From an uncultured Pseudomonadota bacterium (GTDB lineage: Bacteria > Myxococcota_A > UBA796 > GCA-2862545): 64,000 bases of DNA. The DNA lies in assembly GCA_913061235.1 (NCBI GenBank), contig CAJXTB010000014.1, positions 114,068 through 178,067 on the forward strand. Reading direction: 5' to 3'. Below, in pieces: positions 52,701 to 63,300 of this stretch. Each line of letters starts with the position of its first letter. The first letter of the stretch is position 1. The position numbers and the translations under genes are program-made. The notes beneath the pieces are model-generated. The model had not been told where the DNA came from. It saw nothing but the letters and a program-made list of their open reading frames with translations, and did no database searches.

Positions 52701-53440
52701 TTTGTCATCACCAGCTTGTCGAGCAGCTCACTGCGCTGTGCAGGCGTCAGGCGTCCGAGCCGCTCGGCTTGGGTCACGAGGGCCTCGTAGGTGCGCCTCT
52801 CTGCGGTTGTTCGCTCGTAGCTTGCGCGGGAGATACGGCTGTAGACCTCTGTTCCCGTGACCCTCTCAAGCAGGTCCGCACGGTTGCGGTCGTCTGCGTG
52901 AAGGAAGGCGGCAAAGTCCCCTTGAGCAAGCATTGCCGAGCGCTTGAACTGCTCGAAGGTAAGGCCGAGGCGTTCTTCAATGGCTGCCAAGACCTCGGTC
53001 TTCTTGTCGCCAAAGCGCCGGTCCGTCTCGACATCACACAGGGACATACTCTGTTTTTGGAGCTTGCCACCGGCCCTGTTCCGGGAGCGTCGGATGTCCC
53101 AGCGCGCGCGGTAGCGTCGGTTGTCTACGCCGCGGAAGTCGACCTCCGCGAAGCCAGCGGCTGCACCACGAGACAGCAATCCTCGGACGTCGTTGGCGGC
53201 GAGACGATGCGACGGGTCCAGGTCCGCCCGGCCAACCGCAGCTCCACCACGTTCGGAGAGTCGTGGGGTGGTGTCGAAGAGAGCGAGACAGATGGTGTCC
53301 AGCAGCGTGCTCTTTCCAGACCCGGTTGGGCCAGAGATAGCGAACAGGCCGGCGTCTCCGAGGGGACCATGGCTGAGGTTGACGTCAAAGGGTGCACACA
53401 GGCTTGCGATGTTCTCGCCGCGAATAGCTAGGATTTTCAT
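49718..53440 (-). CDS. sbcC: SbcC, ATPase subunit of the SbcCD nuclease
   Basis: The 1240-residue SMC-like protein has N-terminal Walker A GPTGSGKST (37-45), long coiled-coil arms, a zinc-hook Cys-x-x-Cys at 614-617 (PCSVCG) and the C-terminal SGGETFLTSLALALGLSSL signature with FIDEGFGTLD Walker B. It pairs with SbcD to open and degrade hairpin or blocked DNA ends. At 1240 residues it is longer than the 1048 of Escherichia coli SbcC, with the extra length in the coiled coil. The ATG overlaps the sbcD stop (53437-53440), so the complex is co-translated. The Lys of the P-loop and the hook residues are intact. Confidence 0.95.
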   Translation of the reverse strand: MKILAIRGENIASLCAPFDVNLSHGPLGDAGLFAISGPTGSGKSTLLDTICLALFDTTPRLSERGGAAVGRADLDPSHRLAANDVRGLLSRGAAAGFAEVDFRGVDNRRYRARWDIRRSRNRAGGKLQKQSMSLCDVETDRRFGDKKTEVLAAIEERLGLTFEQFKRSAMLAQGDFAAFLHADDRNRADLLERVTGTEVYSRISRASYERTTAERRTYEALVTQAERLGRLTPAQRSELLDKLVMTKTALTTAEDAHAQSTKTLAWFDDHVVLEKRCISAVEAVETAQRAVTSAHPRRKHLERVISMALLRLPLSRRDDAVRHHAESLTAEHTAVATHRLANDALTQAKKLATEAALRRTEVQKAHTEAEPIVVKARALDARIEDAISAESRTKGLADSARTHATATTEQVTSLTKALADTEERAAVGRAWNTENPHAERLASVIEPVQRALTTLSHAHQRLAEHQRRHPALVDADSKAKETLAESRATELKHAATTSQLHSALHTARVAVPEQARPTLDARQRELDGERERLGQLEDAHRSATVSNTEQTALTDEQTALDSAIAADHESLATTTPLRDQATVRLTEAEHALDALRAALSATDLRSGLEPGDPCSVCGSTDHPWANDDVVGDLHKAATERVQTLKEELATHTQILATVQARLATAALTKTRLAHRKTTAEAALTKALHAWSQAIAQTSLPADPLQSEDALDAERKRVVAAVETLRAQAETLNALETTLRTAQHAYDAAVAKHTAAKEVLETSEGHARKTAQALSDSAAEHQAAQDAADTAFATVSDALGERDNWQDRANTDAAGLLTDLNAEVATYRAHHATLAEADAHIAEMRPKIAEAQATAKAAQDDSAQKQEHHTTAAKHLTDLRDTRASLLGGEAVSTVVERQKREQAQVEATHAAAEDQHQKAIATVSSAQGSLTSVIQQRQAAETSKTLAQKVLNTSLQAAHVDEGTAVSLLAHTEEWVDTETVALAELDRAVQTSDTVLKERQAAVQDHRESAPQGTQEDATKAATITKSALEDAREAHGDNTAALRRDDDARQQGQELDDQLSTQHAVVDRWAAISDVIGSADGKLFRTFAQGLTLDALLVYANHHLADLAPRYRLQRVPREDLALQVIDQDMGDEVRAIPSLSGGETFLTSLALALGLSSLAASETPVESLFIDEGFGTLDRDTLEVALAALDSLQASGRQVGLISHVDGLSEHIGVAIQVQKLGAGKSRIVLPDSVATP

Positions 53441-54678
53441 GCGGTCACATCCACGCTGTCTTGCAGCTCGGCAAAGCGGCCTAAGACATCGCTGTCGGGT
53501 GGGGACTCGTAGCTTCGGCCCCAGGCCAATCGGAACACGTCTTCGGGGCGGAGTTCGTCCAGGGATTCCGCCTGGGTGGTGTCGCCCAATCCGGCGTTGG
53601 TGCCAGTGTATGCGGTCGCGAGCCGAATAAGGCGAACGGGCGTGTCAACCAGGGCCGCTTCCACTTGCTTACGAAGCGAGGGCTCGGGATGTGGAAGGCG
53701 CACGTGGACTTCTAGGAAGGGCCAGGTGGCTTGCTTGTCCGTGGTGCCTTCGGGAGCCAGCGCGGTGAGCGCCGGGAGGATTTCGCTGAGGGGGGCAGCA
53801 CCGGTCGCCGGGACTCGCAGCATGTCCACGGTCCTTGGAATGGGGCACGAGGTCACGCTGGTGAGAGCGTCGCCGTCCAGTTCAACCAACAGGACTTGGT
53901 GAGGGTAGGTGCGCTCGGACAGCGACAGCGGAATGGGGGAGCCCGAGTACCGGATGTGCTCGGCGCCCACTCGCTGGGGTTTGTGCAGGTGGCCGAGAGC
54001 CACGTAGGCAATGTCCGTTGGGAAGATGTCTGCGGGCAGGGCGTGTTGGTTGCCCACCAGAATGCGCCGCTCGCTGTCCTCTGACAGCTGGGTTCCGGTC
54101 ATGTAGCAATGGCCCATAGCAATGAGGGCTTGGCCGGGTTGTTGCTGGTCACGGGCGGCCTGAAGGACTTCGCTGTACAAGGCGCGAACGCCCTCAACGA
54201 GCGGGTCTTGGTCGTCATCGGTTGCTACCCGCGGCAGGTCCGGCACGCGCAGGTACGGCACTGCCGCTACCCAGGCTGTGATGTCTCCTTCAGCATTGGT
54301 GAGCGGAGCCACCATGTCCGACGGTGCAATGAGGTCTCCATGCCGACGGGCGCCGCCCACGAGCTTCACGTTGAGCGCATCGAGAATCGGCAGGGGTGCG
54401 TCTAGACGCGCAGCGCTGTCGTGATTGCCGCCAATGACCACGATGTCGAGCAATGGGAACCGGGCACGGGTGGCAGCCAAGAAGCGAAACCACTGGGTCT
54501 GCGCGGCTGCGGACGGATTGGCCGTGTCGAAGATGTCACCGGCGATGAGCAGGGCGTCTACGCCTTGTTCTTGGACTTGGTCGCTCAACCACGTCAGGAA
54601 GGCCGCATGTTCTGCTGCTCGGTCATGGGAATGGAGGGAATGGCCAAGGTGCCAATCCGAGGTGTGAAGCAGCTTCAT
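53437..54678 (-). CDS. sbcD: SbcD, nuclease subunit of SbcCD
   Basis: ATG 54678 (overlapping the recD stop) gives 413 residues of a Mre11-like phosphoesterase. Motifs are SDWHLGH (D8, H10), AGDIFD, GGNHDS, GHCYM and ALGHLHKP, which together hold the two manganese ions. The C-terminal third has the capping domain. A longer frame from 54690 would add four residues before this start. The nuclease acts with SbcC as endonuclease and exonuclease on DNA ends. Position between recD and sbcC makes one transcript with RecBCD likely. Confidence 0.95.
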   Translation of the reverse strand: MKLLHTSDWHLGHSLHSHDRAAEHAAFLTWLSDQVQEQGVDALLIAGDIFDTANPSAAAQTQWFRFLAATRARFPLLDIVVIGGNHDSAARLDAPLPILDALNVKLVGGARRHGDLIAPSDMVAPLTNAEGDITAWVAAVPYLRVPDLPRVATDDDQDPLVEGVRALYSEVLQAARDQQQPGQALIAMGHCYMTGTQLSEDSERRILVGNQHALPADIFPTDIAYVALGHLHKPQRVGAEHIRYSGSPIPLSLSERTYPHQVLLVELDGDALTSVTSCPIPRTVDMLRVPATGAAPLSEILPALTALAPEGTTDKQATWPFLEVHVRLPHPEPSLRKQVEAALVDTPVRLIRLATAYTGTNAGLGDTTQAESLDELRPEDVFRLAWGRSYESPPDSDVLGRFAELQDSVDVTA

Positions 54679-56636
54679 GAGGTCTCCCACAGCTTGGCGC
54701 GTAGGCCACTGGCTCGCCGGACGGTTCGCGACAGAGCCTCCCCGAGCACGGCCGTGTTGGCGAGAAGGGTGAGTTGGTTCTTTGCGCGGGTCACGCCTGT
54801 GTAGACGAGCTCGCGAGTGAGAATAGGGCTCGACTGTTCCGGCAGAACAACGAAGGCGTGGTCGAACTCACTGCCCTGGCTCTTGTGGATGGTCATTGCA
54901 AAGACGGTTTGATGCTCGGGAAGCCGTGCGGGTGCCAGGTACTCTACGCCGCCATCTGCCAAGAACGCTGTGGTTAGCACGCCCTCAGTGGTGTGTACCA
55001 TCACGCCAACGTCGCCGTTGTAGCGCCCGACAACGGGGTCGTTGCGCCGGACCATGATGGGGCGTCCAAAGTAGTCGGAGGCCGCGGGCGCAAACCCAGG
55101 GATGCGCTCTTTGAGGGCTGCCTCTGTTGCGCCATTGAGTCCGCCAACCCCGAGCCTGCCGCGGCGGTGAGCAGCAAGGACGCGGAACTGGTCAAACTGC
55201 ACCAAGACCTCTCGGTGGTGCTCGGTGAGAGACTGGCCGCTGTTGGGCCCACGCATCAGCGTGTCTAGATACGGACGTGTTCCGGCCACAATGCAGGCCA
55301 GGGCGTCCTTAGGGAGCAGCCCGTTGTTGGCGTGCTGTAGGAGTGTAGTGTCGTCTGAGGTGGTCAGTAGCTCAGTCGCTTCGTCGGCGCTGAACGTATT
55401 GGACAAGCATGCGCTGGCGAACCGCCCAATGCCCGAGTCCGCATCGAACCGTCGGCTCTCGGTGAGCAGCACCACGCCGTCCTGTGGGCCTGGTGCAACG
55501 GTCTTGATGTTCTCGGTGGCGATACCGGCGTTCGCAAGGTCCGCCAAAAAGCCAGCGGATAGCTCAATACTGTCCGCAGTCACACGGCCAGCAATGTCTG
55601 AGAGGACGGTTCCGGCCTCTACGCTCGCAAGCTGGTTCTTGTCTCCGAGCAAGATGAGCCGCGCCTTGGGAGCGACAGCGTCGACCAGCTTGGCCATCAA
55701 AGCAAAGTCCACCATGGACGCCTCATCCACAATCACAATGTCGTGTGGAAGCGGGTTGTCGCGGTTGTGGCGAAAGCGTGTAGGGGAGTGTGGTTGGTAG
55801 CCGAGCAGGCGGTGCAAGGTGGCTGGCTGCAGCTCGGTGAGGAAAGACGAGAGATCACCAACATCGCGGCCTTTTGGAAGGGCTTTCTCTGCCGACGCTT
55901 CGAGCTGTGGTAGCCCCTTGGCGATGGACTCCTTCATGCGCGCAGCGGCCTTGCCGGTGGGGGCGGCAAGGGCTGTTCTTGGGCCGACTCCGTCTGCATT
56001 CTCTGTGGCCCACTGTGCCCACAGAGCGGTCAGGACGCGGCTGACTGTGTGGGTTTTTCCTGTGCCGGGCCCGCCCGAAATGACGGTTAGACCGCGCAGC
56101 ACGGCCATTGCAGCACCGAGGCGTTGGCGGTCGAGTCCAGTACGTGGCTCAAAGAGTGCGCTGAGACCGTCAGCGAGCAGGCCGGAATCTGCCGGAGTTC
56201 GGCGCTCGACAAGACGTTCGCGAAGATTGGCAGCAAGCTGGTGTTCGTACTGGTGGTAGCGCTGGGTGTAGAGCGAGCCGGCGTCTAGTCGGAACGGAGC
56301 GGTGTCCCCCACAAGCTCGCTGGCTTGTACTCGGGCTTGCCAGTCCGGGCGGTCCGCAGGCAGCTGTAGGGCGGTGACCTGCTCGGGGTCGCAGTCTTCG
56401 GGTACAAGATGGTCAGGCTGGATGGACGCCAGCGGTACGCAGATATGGCCTCGTGTAGGCGCATGAACAGCCAAGGCTAACGCCAACAATACGTCTACAT
56501 CGGTCTCGTTCGAGCGACACCCCAAGGTATCAACGACGTGGACAGCCAGCTCGGACAGTGCTTCTGCGTCTACGAACGGCGCGAGGCGGGCAGCAAGAGC
56601 TTCCGCTTGCGGGTGGGTCAGGACCGCGGCATTCAT
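54675..56636 (-). CDS. recD: RecD, exonuclease V alpha subunit
   Basis: The 653-residue SF1B helicase has Walker A GGPGTGKT (188-195) and Walker B-like VDEASMVD, and the helicase end FAMTIHKSQGSEFDH and VYTGVTRAKN. The first 170 residues form the RecB-contact domain. RecD is the faster 5'-3' motor in RecBCD. The start overlaps the recB stop and the end overlaps the sbcD start, both by 4 bp. The length is close to the 608 residues of Escherichia coli RecD, so no truncation is seen. Confidence 0.95.
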   Translation of the reverse strand: MNAAVLTHPQAEALAARLAPFVDAEALSELAVHVVDTLGCRSNETDVDVLLALALAVHAPTRGHICVPLASIQPDHLVPEDCDPEQVTALQLPADRPDWQARVQASELVGDTAPFRLDAGSLYTQRYHQYEHQLAANLRERLVERRTPADSGLLADGLSALFEPRTGLDRQRLGAAMAVLRGLTVISGGPGTGKTHTVSRVLTALWAQWATENADGVGPRTALAAPTGKAAARMKESIAKGLPQLEASAEKALPKGRDVGDLSSFLTELQPATLHRLLGYQPHSPTRFRHNRDNPLPHDIVIVDEASMVDFALMAKLVDAVAPKARLILLGDKNQLASVEAGTVLSDIAGRVTADSIELSAGFLADLANAGIATENIKTVAPGPQDGVVLLTESRRFDADSGIGRFASACLSNTFSADEATELLTTSDDTTLLQHANNGLLPKDALACIVAGTRPYLDTLMRGPNSGQSLTEHHREVLVQFDQFRVLAAHRRGRLGVGGLNGATEAALKERIPGFAPAASDYFGRPIMVRRNDPVVGRYNGDVGVMVHTTEGVLTTAFLADGGVEYLAPARLPEHQTVFAMTIHKSQGSEFDHAFVVLPEQSSPILTRELVYTGVTRAKNQLTLLANTAVLGEALSRTVRRASGLRAKLWETS

Positions 56637-59600
56637 GGCGTTTCCTCTGCATCAAAAGCAGCGTCCAGTGCGTGGATGACGTCTGCTGGGGGACGGTCGA
56701 AGAACGAGCCGCTCACCGTGTCATTGGCAGACGGGGTCGCTGGACCGACCATGCCGCGGAAGAACAAATAGTAGACTCCGCCCATGTGTGTGTCGTAGTC
56801 ATAGTCGGGGATTCGCCAGCGTAAGTAGCGATGCAATGCCAAGGTGTACAGGTGGTACTGCAGGTAGTAGTGGTGCTGTTCCATCTCGTAGCGCATGGGC
56901 TCGAGTGCGAAGTGCTCGATGGGGTAGCGACGAGTGGCCAGGGGGTCGATGCGGTTGGACTTGTAGTCTGCGACATACCAACGCCCGCCTTCGCTTGGGT
57001 CTCGGAACACCAAGTCGATGCTGCCGGTCATGAACCCAGCCAGGGCACCAAGGTCTAGGGCAGACAGGCCACGCAGGTAGCTCTCACGCATGGCGGGTGA
57101 GACAGGATGCTGTTGGATGGCCTCGATGATTGCGGAGGACTGGACGGTTGCGCGCTGAGTTCGCCCCCACGCATTCCCGCCAGCCAATGGGAAGTCGAAG
57201 CGGAGCTCGTCAAAGCGTTGAGCCCGTGGCACGTCACACAGTCGCAGGTTGTCTAGGGGGCCTCCGAGCGGTGTGCGGAGGACATCCACCAGACCTGATG
57301 TCAACGACTCGGCGTGTTCGGAGTCGAATCCGTGTTTTCCTAGCAGTGAGTCCACGTGCTCTCGCACAGCTTCTGGCTTGTTCTCTGCGTCCTGAAAATC
57401 CACCAGCTCAAAGACTTCATGCAGGAAAATACCTGCCTGCGCGCCTGCTGGAAAGCTCGCCAAGGATACATCTGGCGAGGACTCCGGAACGGTCAATACG
57501 GGGACGTGTTCGGCGGACGTCGACGGCATCATCCGGTCCGGGTCAAAGCCTTCACGGTCAGCGGGAACGGCGTAGCTGACGGCTTTGTTGCGGGTCAGTG
57601 CGGTGTAGCTGTAGCGCTTCCACAGGCGGTCGAGTCCCTTGCGGCGGAACGTGCGCACCGCGAGCCCAGACGTGTCGAGGTGCGCTGGGCTCCACCGAGC
57701 GGCACCGATAGGGCGAGGGCACGCCGACACGCGACTCTCAGGATGTTGTAGGCGTCCTTCAAGGTCTGACTGCAATGCGTCAGCAGTCGCCATTGCTCGT
57801 GCCTGTCCGCTGGTGATTCGGTCCGGTGACTGGCCGTGTAGAACCGGAGCCATGGCGCTTCGGGCCAGCGATTGGGAGTGACCCGAGTACAGGATCACGC
57901 GGTATTGGGCGCGTGTGACGGCGACGTAGAACAAGCGCAAGGCTTCTTCATCCGTCTGGCGCTGTGCGGCCTGAACGGAGTCGCTCGCCCGTGTCAGGTC
58001 TAGGACCCGCGCGGCAGGGTCGTTCTGCTCGGGTGCGATGACCCAGTCATTGGACTGGGTCTTGCGCTGGCTCCACAAGAATGGTGCGAACACCACGGGG
58101 AACTGGAGACCCTTGGACTTGTGGATGGTCATCACCACGACGGCGTCATCATCACGCTCTAGGCGGACCTCGGCTTCTTCACCGCCCGAGCCCGCATCCT
58201 GTCGAGCGTGGGTCAGCCAGGCCAGCAGACCGGCGCCGTGCAGGTCTTCTGCAAGCTGTGCAGTGTGGGTCAGCTCCGCGACGTGCAGCAGGTCGGTCAG
58301 GTGGCGTTCGCCTCCGTGGTGGGCGAGCAGGCGTTCGCGTACCGTGTGGTCGGACATGGCGCGGCGCAGTGCGCGTAAGAAGCCGTAGTTCTCAAGCAGT
58401 TCGCGCCACTCGGCAAGGGCCGTCAGCCAGGCGTCCCACTCTGCAAGTGCCGTTGGGTCCTGTGCTTCCACGCCAATCAGCACGTCAGCCGTGTAGCCGA
58501 ACATGCGGGTGACCCCAGCTGCGCGCGCAGCTGCGTCCCGGCCGCTGTGCACGAGGGCCGACAGCCACTGTTGAAGCTCGCGCGCGGCCAACGACTCGAA
58601 CACGGACCGCCGACCCGTCTGGACCGATGGCACGCCGCGTGCGGTCAAGGCAGCTTGAACGGCGTCTCCTTCTGCGCCCGTTCGGACCAGGACAGCCACG
58701 TCGGATGCGGTCAAAGGTCGTGGACCGTGTGACGTGTGGACCGATGGCGCTGACGTCAGCAAGTTGACGACGTCTAGGGCTGTGACCTGCGCGATGAGGG
58801 GCTTTGCCTTGCCGTCTGGTACGCCTTTTTCGCTAGGGGAATCGCCGTTAGTCGTCGCATCAAAGAACCTCACTTGGAGGGGTTCAGGATGGACGAACAA
58901 GCTCGGATTGGACCAAGTGAGTCGAACGTCTTCTGTGCGCGGCGGTGCGTCGACCGACACGTACTCGATGTCGTTGCCGCCGAAGAACCCAGCGGTGTCC
59001 ATGAGGTGGTTTAGGGAACGCAAGAGCCCCGCATCTGAACGGTAGTTCCTGGTCATTGTGAAGACGCGGTCACCTGCGGACTCACGGGCTTGCAGATACA
59101 CGCGGACGTTGGCGCCGCGGAAGCCGTAGATGGCCTGCTTGGGGTCACCGATGAGGTACAGCCAGTGCGCGCCCTGGCCAAAGACCTGGCGGAACAGGGT
59201 CCACTGTGCATCATCTGTGTCTTGGAACTCGTCAATGAGGGCGGCCTGGAAGGTGCCCCCGATGGCCTCAATCATGGCCTGTCGAGCGCGAGGCTCGGCC
59301 GTTGCTCGTACGCAATCTGCCAGGCTGCGAACCAGCTCGGCGTATGGCTGGATGCGCTTGGCTTCGCACAGGCGCGCAAATCGCTCGCGTACCCACAGGG
59401 CGAACCGCGCTTGCTCGCTGGCCGCGAGGGTCTCTGGCATGGCGGCCAGGTCTTCCAGGGCGGTCAACGCTTCGTGGTGAATGGGCTCGCCAACTGTCTT
59501 GGCGCTGAGGGGCTGTGCGCGGAGCTTTTCGGCATCTGCGGGTAGTGAGATGAAGGGGTCTGCGGCCAACAGCCACTCGTCCACTGCACTCACCAGCTTG

Positions 59601-60367
59601 AGGGCCGTCTTTGCGGTGTAGGTTCGCTGGCGAGGCGTGAAGCGCTTGTCTGCGTTGGCCTGCGCAATGACGTCTACGACCTGGTCTCGCCAGCCCCCAG
59701 CCCAGGCAGTCGCGAAGGTCTGGTAGGTCGCACGCAGGCTGTCTAGACCTCCGGGCACGGGAACGGGGTGGATGCGCAGGGCGGGATTGCCCACCACCGT
59801 CTTGGCCAGCCCCAGCAATGTGTCCCGCTTGAAGCCCGCGCGGTCCGTCAGGAACCCAAAGCGCTGTGGGTCGTTCGGGTACAGCTCAAGCGACAACCAG
59901 TCGTCGACAATGTCGTCTAGGAGGTCTTGTGCGTTGGGGTCCAGCTCCAGGTCAACGTCTGCGCCTGCGACAGCGGCGAACTGCTGCAGCATGCGCTGGC
60001 AGAACCCGTGGATGGTCCGGATGACGCACTCGTCGAATCCCTCAAGCGCTTGCTGGACGCGAAGCGCGATTCCGGGGTCCGTGGCCGCGGCGTCTACTAC
60101 CTGGGTGAGCACGGCGTCTGCTGGGTCAGCCAGCCCGGTCCCCAGGGCGACGCTCGCCTCTTGAAGGCGTAGGCGAACCCGCTCGCGAAGCTCGGCGGTG
60201 GCGTTGCGTGTGAACGTTACCAGTAGGACTTCACGGAGCGGAACGGAGTGTAGGGCAATGAGCTGCAGCACCAAGTTGGTAATGCTGTACGTCTTGCCGG
60301 TACCGGCACTCGCTTCGAGCAGCGTGATGCCTTTTTCCAGAGCAGCCGTTGGCTCAAACTGTCTCAT
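56633..60367 (-). CDS. recB: RecB, helicase-nuclease subunit
   Basis: ATG 60367 overlaps the recC stop and gives 1244 residues; a frame of four extra residues exists. The UvrD-like helicase has Walker A ASAGTGKT (19-26), an EFQDTDDAQW motif II and VMTIHKSKGLQFPVVF. The C-terminal nuclease has GSIDLVF (D1118) and DYKSN (D1134, K1136), the metal-binding set of RecB-family nucleases. It would unwind and cut DNA ends, with RecC and RecD, up to a Chi-like site. All key residues are intact, so the enzyme should be fully active. Confidence 0.96.
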   Translation of the reverse strand: MRQFEPTAALEKGITLLEASAGTGKTYSITNLVLQLIALHSVPLREVLLVTFTRNATAELRERVRLRLQEASVALGTGLADPADAVLTQVVDAAATDPGIALRVQQALEGFDECVIRTIHGFCQRMLQQFAAVAGADVDLELDPNAQDLLDDIVDDWLSLELYPNDPQRFGFLTDRAGFKRDTLLGLAKTVVGNPALRIHPVPVPGGLDSLRATYQTFATAWAGGWRDQVVDVIAQANADKRFTPRQRTYTAKTALKLVSAVDEWLLAADPFISLPADAEKLRAQPLSAKTVGEPIHHEALTALEDLAAMPETLAASEQARFALWVRERFARLCEAKRIQPYAELVRSLADCVRATAEPRARQAMIEAIGGTFQAALIDEFQDTDDAQWTLFRQVFGQGAHWLYLIGDPKQAIYGFRGANVRVYLQARESAGDRVFTMTRNYRSDAGLLRSLNHLMDTAGFFGGNDIEYVSVDAPPRTEDVRLTWSNPSLFVHPEPLQVRFFDATTNGDSPSEKGVPDGKAKPLIAQVTALDVVNLLTSAPSVHTSHGPRPLTASDVAVLVRTGAEGDAVQAALTARGVPSVQTGRRSVFESLAARELQQWLSALVHSGRDAAARAAGVTRMFGYTADVLIGVEAQDPTALAEWDAWLTALAEWRELLENYGFLRALRRAMSDHTVRERLLAHHGGERHLTDLLHVAELTHTAQLAEDLHGAGLLAWLTHARQDAGSGGEEAEVRLERDDDAVVVMTIHKSKGLQFPVVFAPFLWSQRKTQSNDWVIAPEQNDPAARVLDLTRASDSVQAAQRQTDEEALRLFYVAVTRAQYRVILYSGHSQSLARSAMAPVLHGQSPDRITSGQARAMATADALQSDLEGRLQHPESRVSACPRPIGAARWSPAHLDTSGLAVRTFRRKGLDRLWKRYSYTALTRNKAVSYAVPADREGFDPDRMMPSTSAEHVPVLTVPESSPDVSLASFPAGAQAGIFLHEVFELVDFQDAENKPEAVREHVDSLLGKHGFDSEHAESLTSGLVDVLRTPLGGPLDNLRLCDVPRAQRFDELRFDFPLAGGNAWGRTQRATVQSSAIIEAIQQHPVSPAMRESYLRGLSALDLGALAGFMTGSIDLVFRDPSEGGRWYVADYKSNRIDPLATRRYPIEHFALEPMRYEMEQHHYYLQYHLYTLALHRYLRWRIPDYDYDTHMGGVYYLFFRGMVGPATPSANDTVSGSFFDRPPADVIHALDAAFDAEETP

Positions 60368-63300
60368 GAGCGCACCCATTCACGAGCCTTGGCCGGTGTG
60401 GTGCGGGCCTGAACCAAGGGGGCGAACAACTGGCGAGCCGCCTCAATAAAGGTGGAGTCAGCGGTGCCACTGTCCTTGTTCATCGCGGGGAATCGCCCGT
60501 CGAATAGCTTGTGAACATGTGGGTCGGTGCCGTCTCCGCCTTGGTAGCCATGCCACTTTCCTTGGGCGCTGGATAGCGCCTTGGCGACGGCCTCTTCATT
60601 GTCTAAGGCTTCGTCCCAATCTGCCGGGGCTGCCCCGAGTGACTTGGCGAAGGCGAAGGAGGTGTCGGCGAAGAGTGGCAGGGGTTCGCGGCATCCTCGC
60701 TGATACAGGGAAACCAGGTCAGACAGGATGTCTTTTGGGGACTGCGGGGTCTGTAGGCCCATCACTTGCGGGCCCTTCTTGTTGTCGCGCCAGACCACCA
60801 ACGCATGTGGCGCTGAGTCCGTTGCAGCCGCCCACGCAACGAGCTCTACCCAAGGCCGAATCCAGCGCTTGCCCCGCTCGCTGCCAAACTGAATGTGGAT
60901 GAGCTGGTCTTGCCAGGCACGGCTGATAGAGCCGTTTACCGTCATATTTCCGACGTTTACGGAAATTGGGAGGACAGGGTTCGCCGGTCGCACGGTTCCG
61001 TCGGGTTGGACAAGCGCGACGGCTTCCAGGGCGGCATCTACGGTGGTGGCCCAGTCTTGTGTGACTCGGACACCGGCGTAGCCAAGCGGAACCGCTCCCT
61101 GAGCGGCCAGGTGGGTGTGCAGGGCATCTGTTGCGGTACCGGACAGGCGGGACTGGATGATCTGATGCCAGATGGCCCACCGCTCCAGTCCGTCCAGTGC
61201 GATGGGTTCACGGTCGCTAGAGCTGTCTGCGTTGTCTCGAAGGTCGACTGAGAGGCGGCGGCGCAGCAGAAACTCGGACGGGTTCTCCAAGAAGCGAATC
61301 AGGTCGTCCAAGGCAAGAGATGACTCGGATGTGTCCAGCCCCTGCGCCTGTGTGAAGAACGGCGGCGTGTCCGTTGAGGGGGAACTGGCGGTCATGGCAC
61401 CCGCTAGCAGGGACGGGTCGTAGCTACGCGGCGGTCCTTTACGCTCGAAGTTGGCGCGGCTGTGGGCCTGTAGGGCATGAACCGTGGTCAGCTGTGCGCT
61501 GGCGGCTGGACTTCCGGGCTCGGTGGTGAGCGTGTGGTCGATGACCGTCATCAGCTCCGCTAGAGGTGTTGCTGGCGGACGTTCTTCGTTGGAGCGGACG
61601 TCTTTTCCGGTCCAGGTGACCACCAATACATCTCGCGCAGCGAGGATGGCTTCAAGGAAAAGGTACCGGTCTTCGTCTCGTAGGTCGCGGTCGCCGGGGC
61701 GAGGGTGACGTGTGGTCATGTCGAAGGCGGTGGGCTTCGCGACGCGTGGTAGTGCGCCATCATCCAAGCCTAGCAAGCAGATGACTCGGTACGGAACACT
61801 GCGCATGGGTGCCATTGCGCAGAAGGTGACAGCACCGCTCTGTTCTTTGGCGTGGCCAGACACACGCGCGAAGCGCTCGGTGAGAACGGTGTGCATGACC
61901 TGAACAGTTGCGGGTCTCGGCTGTGGAGCGACGCTGGCTTCGGCGTTTAGCGTGTCGAGGGCTTCATTGACGGCCACAGCCAGCCAGGCTTCATCTTCGC
62001 GGACTTCGGTGAGTGCGGTCAGGGTCTGCGCGAGGCGCCCGGTCCACTCACCAGGCAGACGCGGCTTTCTCAAGTCATTGAGCTCCGCGAAGAGCGTACG
62101 CAGCGCATGGACCAGCCGGCCTAGGACGAGTGTGTCAGCGCCTTCAATGGCGTCGAAGGGGTAGATGCCGTCGAACAAGTCGCCGCCGACGTCTTGCATG
62201 CAGGCGCCGAGAAGCAGACGGTCGATGCCGAAGTCCCAGGTATTCTGCGCGTCTTCCGGTTGGCCATGGGCAGCGCGGTGGTCGGCGTCTAGCCCCCAGC
62301 GAATGCCGCTATTGTGGACCCAATCCGAGATTCGTGGCAGGTCATCACGCGAGATGTTGAAGCGCTGACGAACGGGCGCGAGGCCGAGCAGGTCCATGAC
62401 CTCTGACGCGCGCACGCGACCGGTTGCTAAGTCCAGCACACGCAGAAGCGCTTCGGCGACGGGGTTGTTGTCTTTGGCGGAGAGGTCTGCAATCTCGAAG
62501 GGGATGTTTGGGGTTCCGCTTGGCCCCCAGTTGTCGCTTCCTTTGTACGGTCTGCCCTGGGAGAACACTGAGGAGACCAGTGGGGCAAAGGTCGTAATGT
62601 CTGGTGTCATGACCAGAACATCTCGCGGATGTAGGCCCGGCGTGCTGTCGAAAAGGTCTAGCAGTACGTCTCTCAGCACTTCCACTTGGCGGGTTGGGCC
62701 GTGGCATGCATGTAGCTGTATGGACGAGTCACCGGAGACCAGGGCGGTAGTCGTTGGCGGCGTGGCATTCAGCACGTCTGATTGTAGGACGTGGAGTGCA
62801 GTAGCACCGTCATCCAATGGGTCGCGGAACAGGTCGAGCCGCTCATCTTCGTAGTCTTCAGGTTGTGACTCCAGGACGAGCTGGAACTCCCGGGCTTGAC
62901 GGCCGAGCGAGGCGAGCAGCGGGTTCCCGGTGCCAGCAGGCAGCGCCAAGTGGGCGCTGACATCGTCTTTATCGAGCGTTCGCCACTGCACATCCGCGGT
63001 GAAGCGCTTGCGTAGGTCCGCCCAGTATTCGGACGACGGACACAACAGGAAGATGTCCACCTGCACGTGCTTTGCGATGGCTCCGATGAGGTCGAGCCAT
63101 GCGGGTGGCAGGCTGGAGACACCGAAGATGCGGATGGATGACCAGCCAGCTGGCGCTTCGCCGCCGTACATGGCGTGGGTGGCTCCGACCGAACGGCTTG
63201 CGCGGTGGTCTACGCCTGTGACCTCGGCCAGATGCTTCCACAGAATCGGCTGCCACTTCAGGTCATCATCCACCGGCTCAGTGGGCGACCCCGCGCTCCA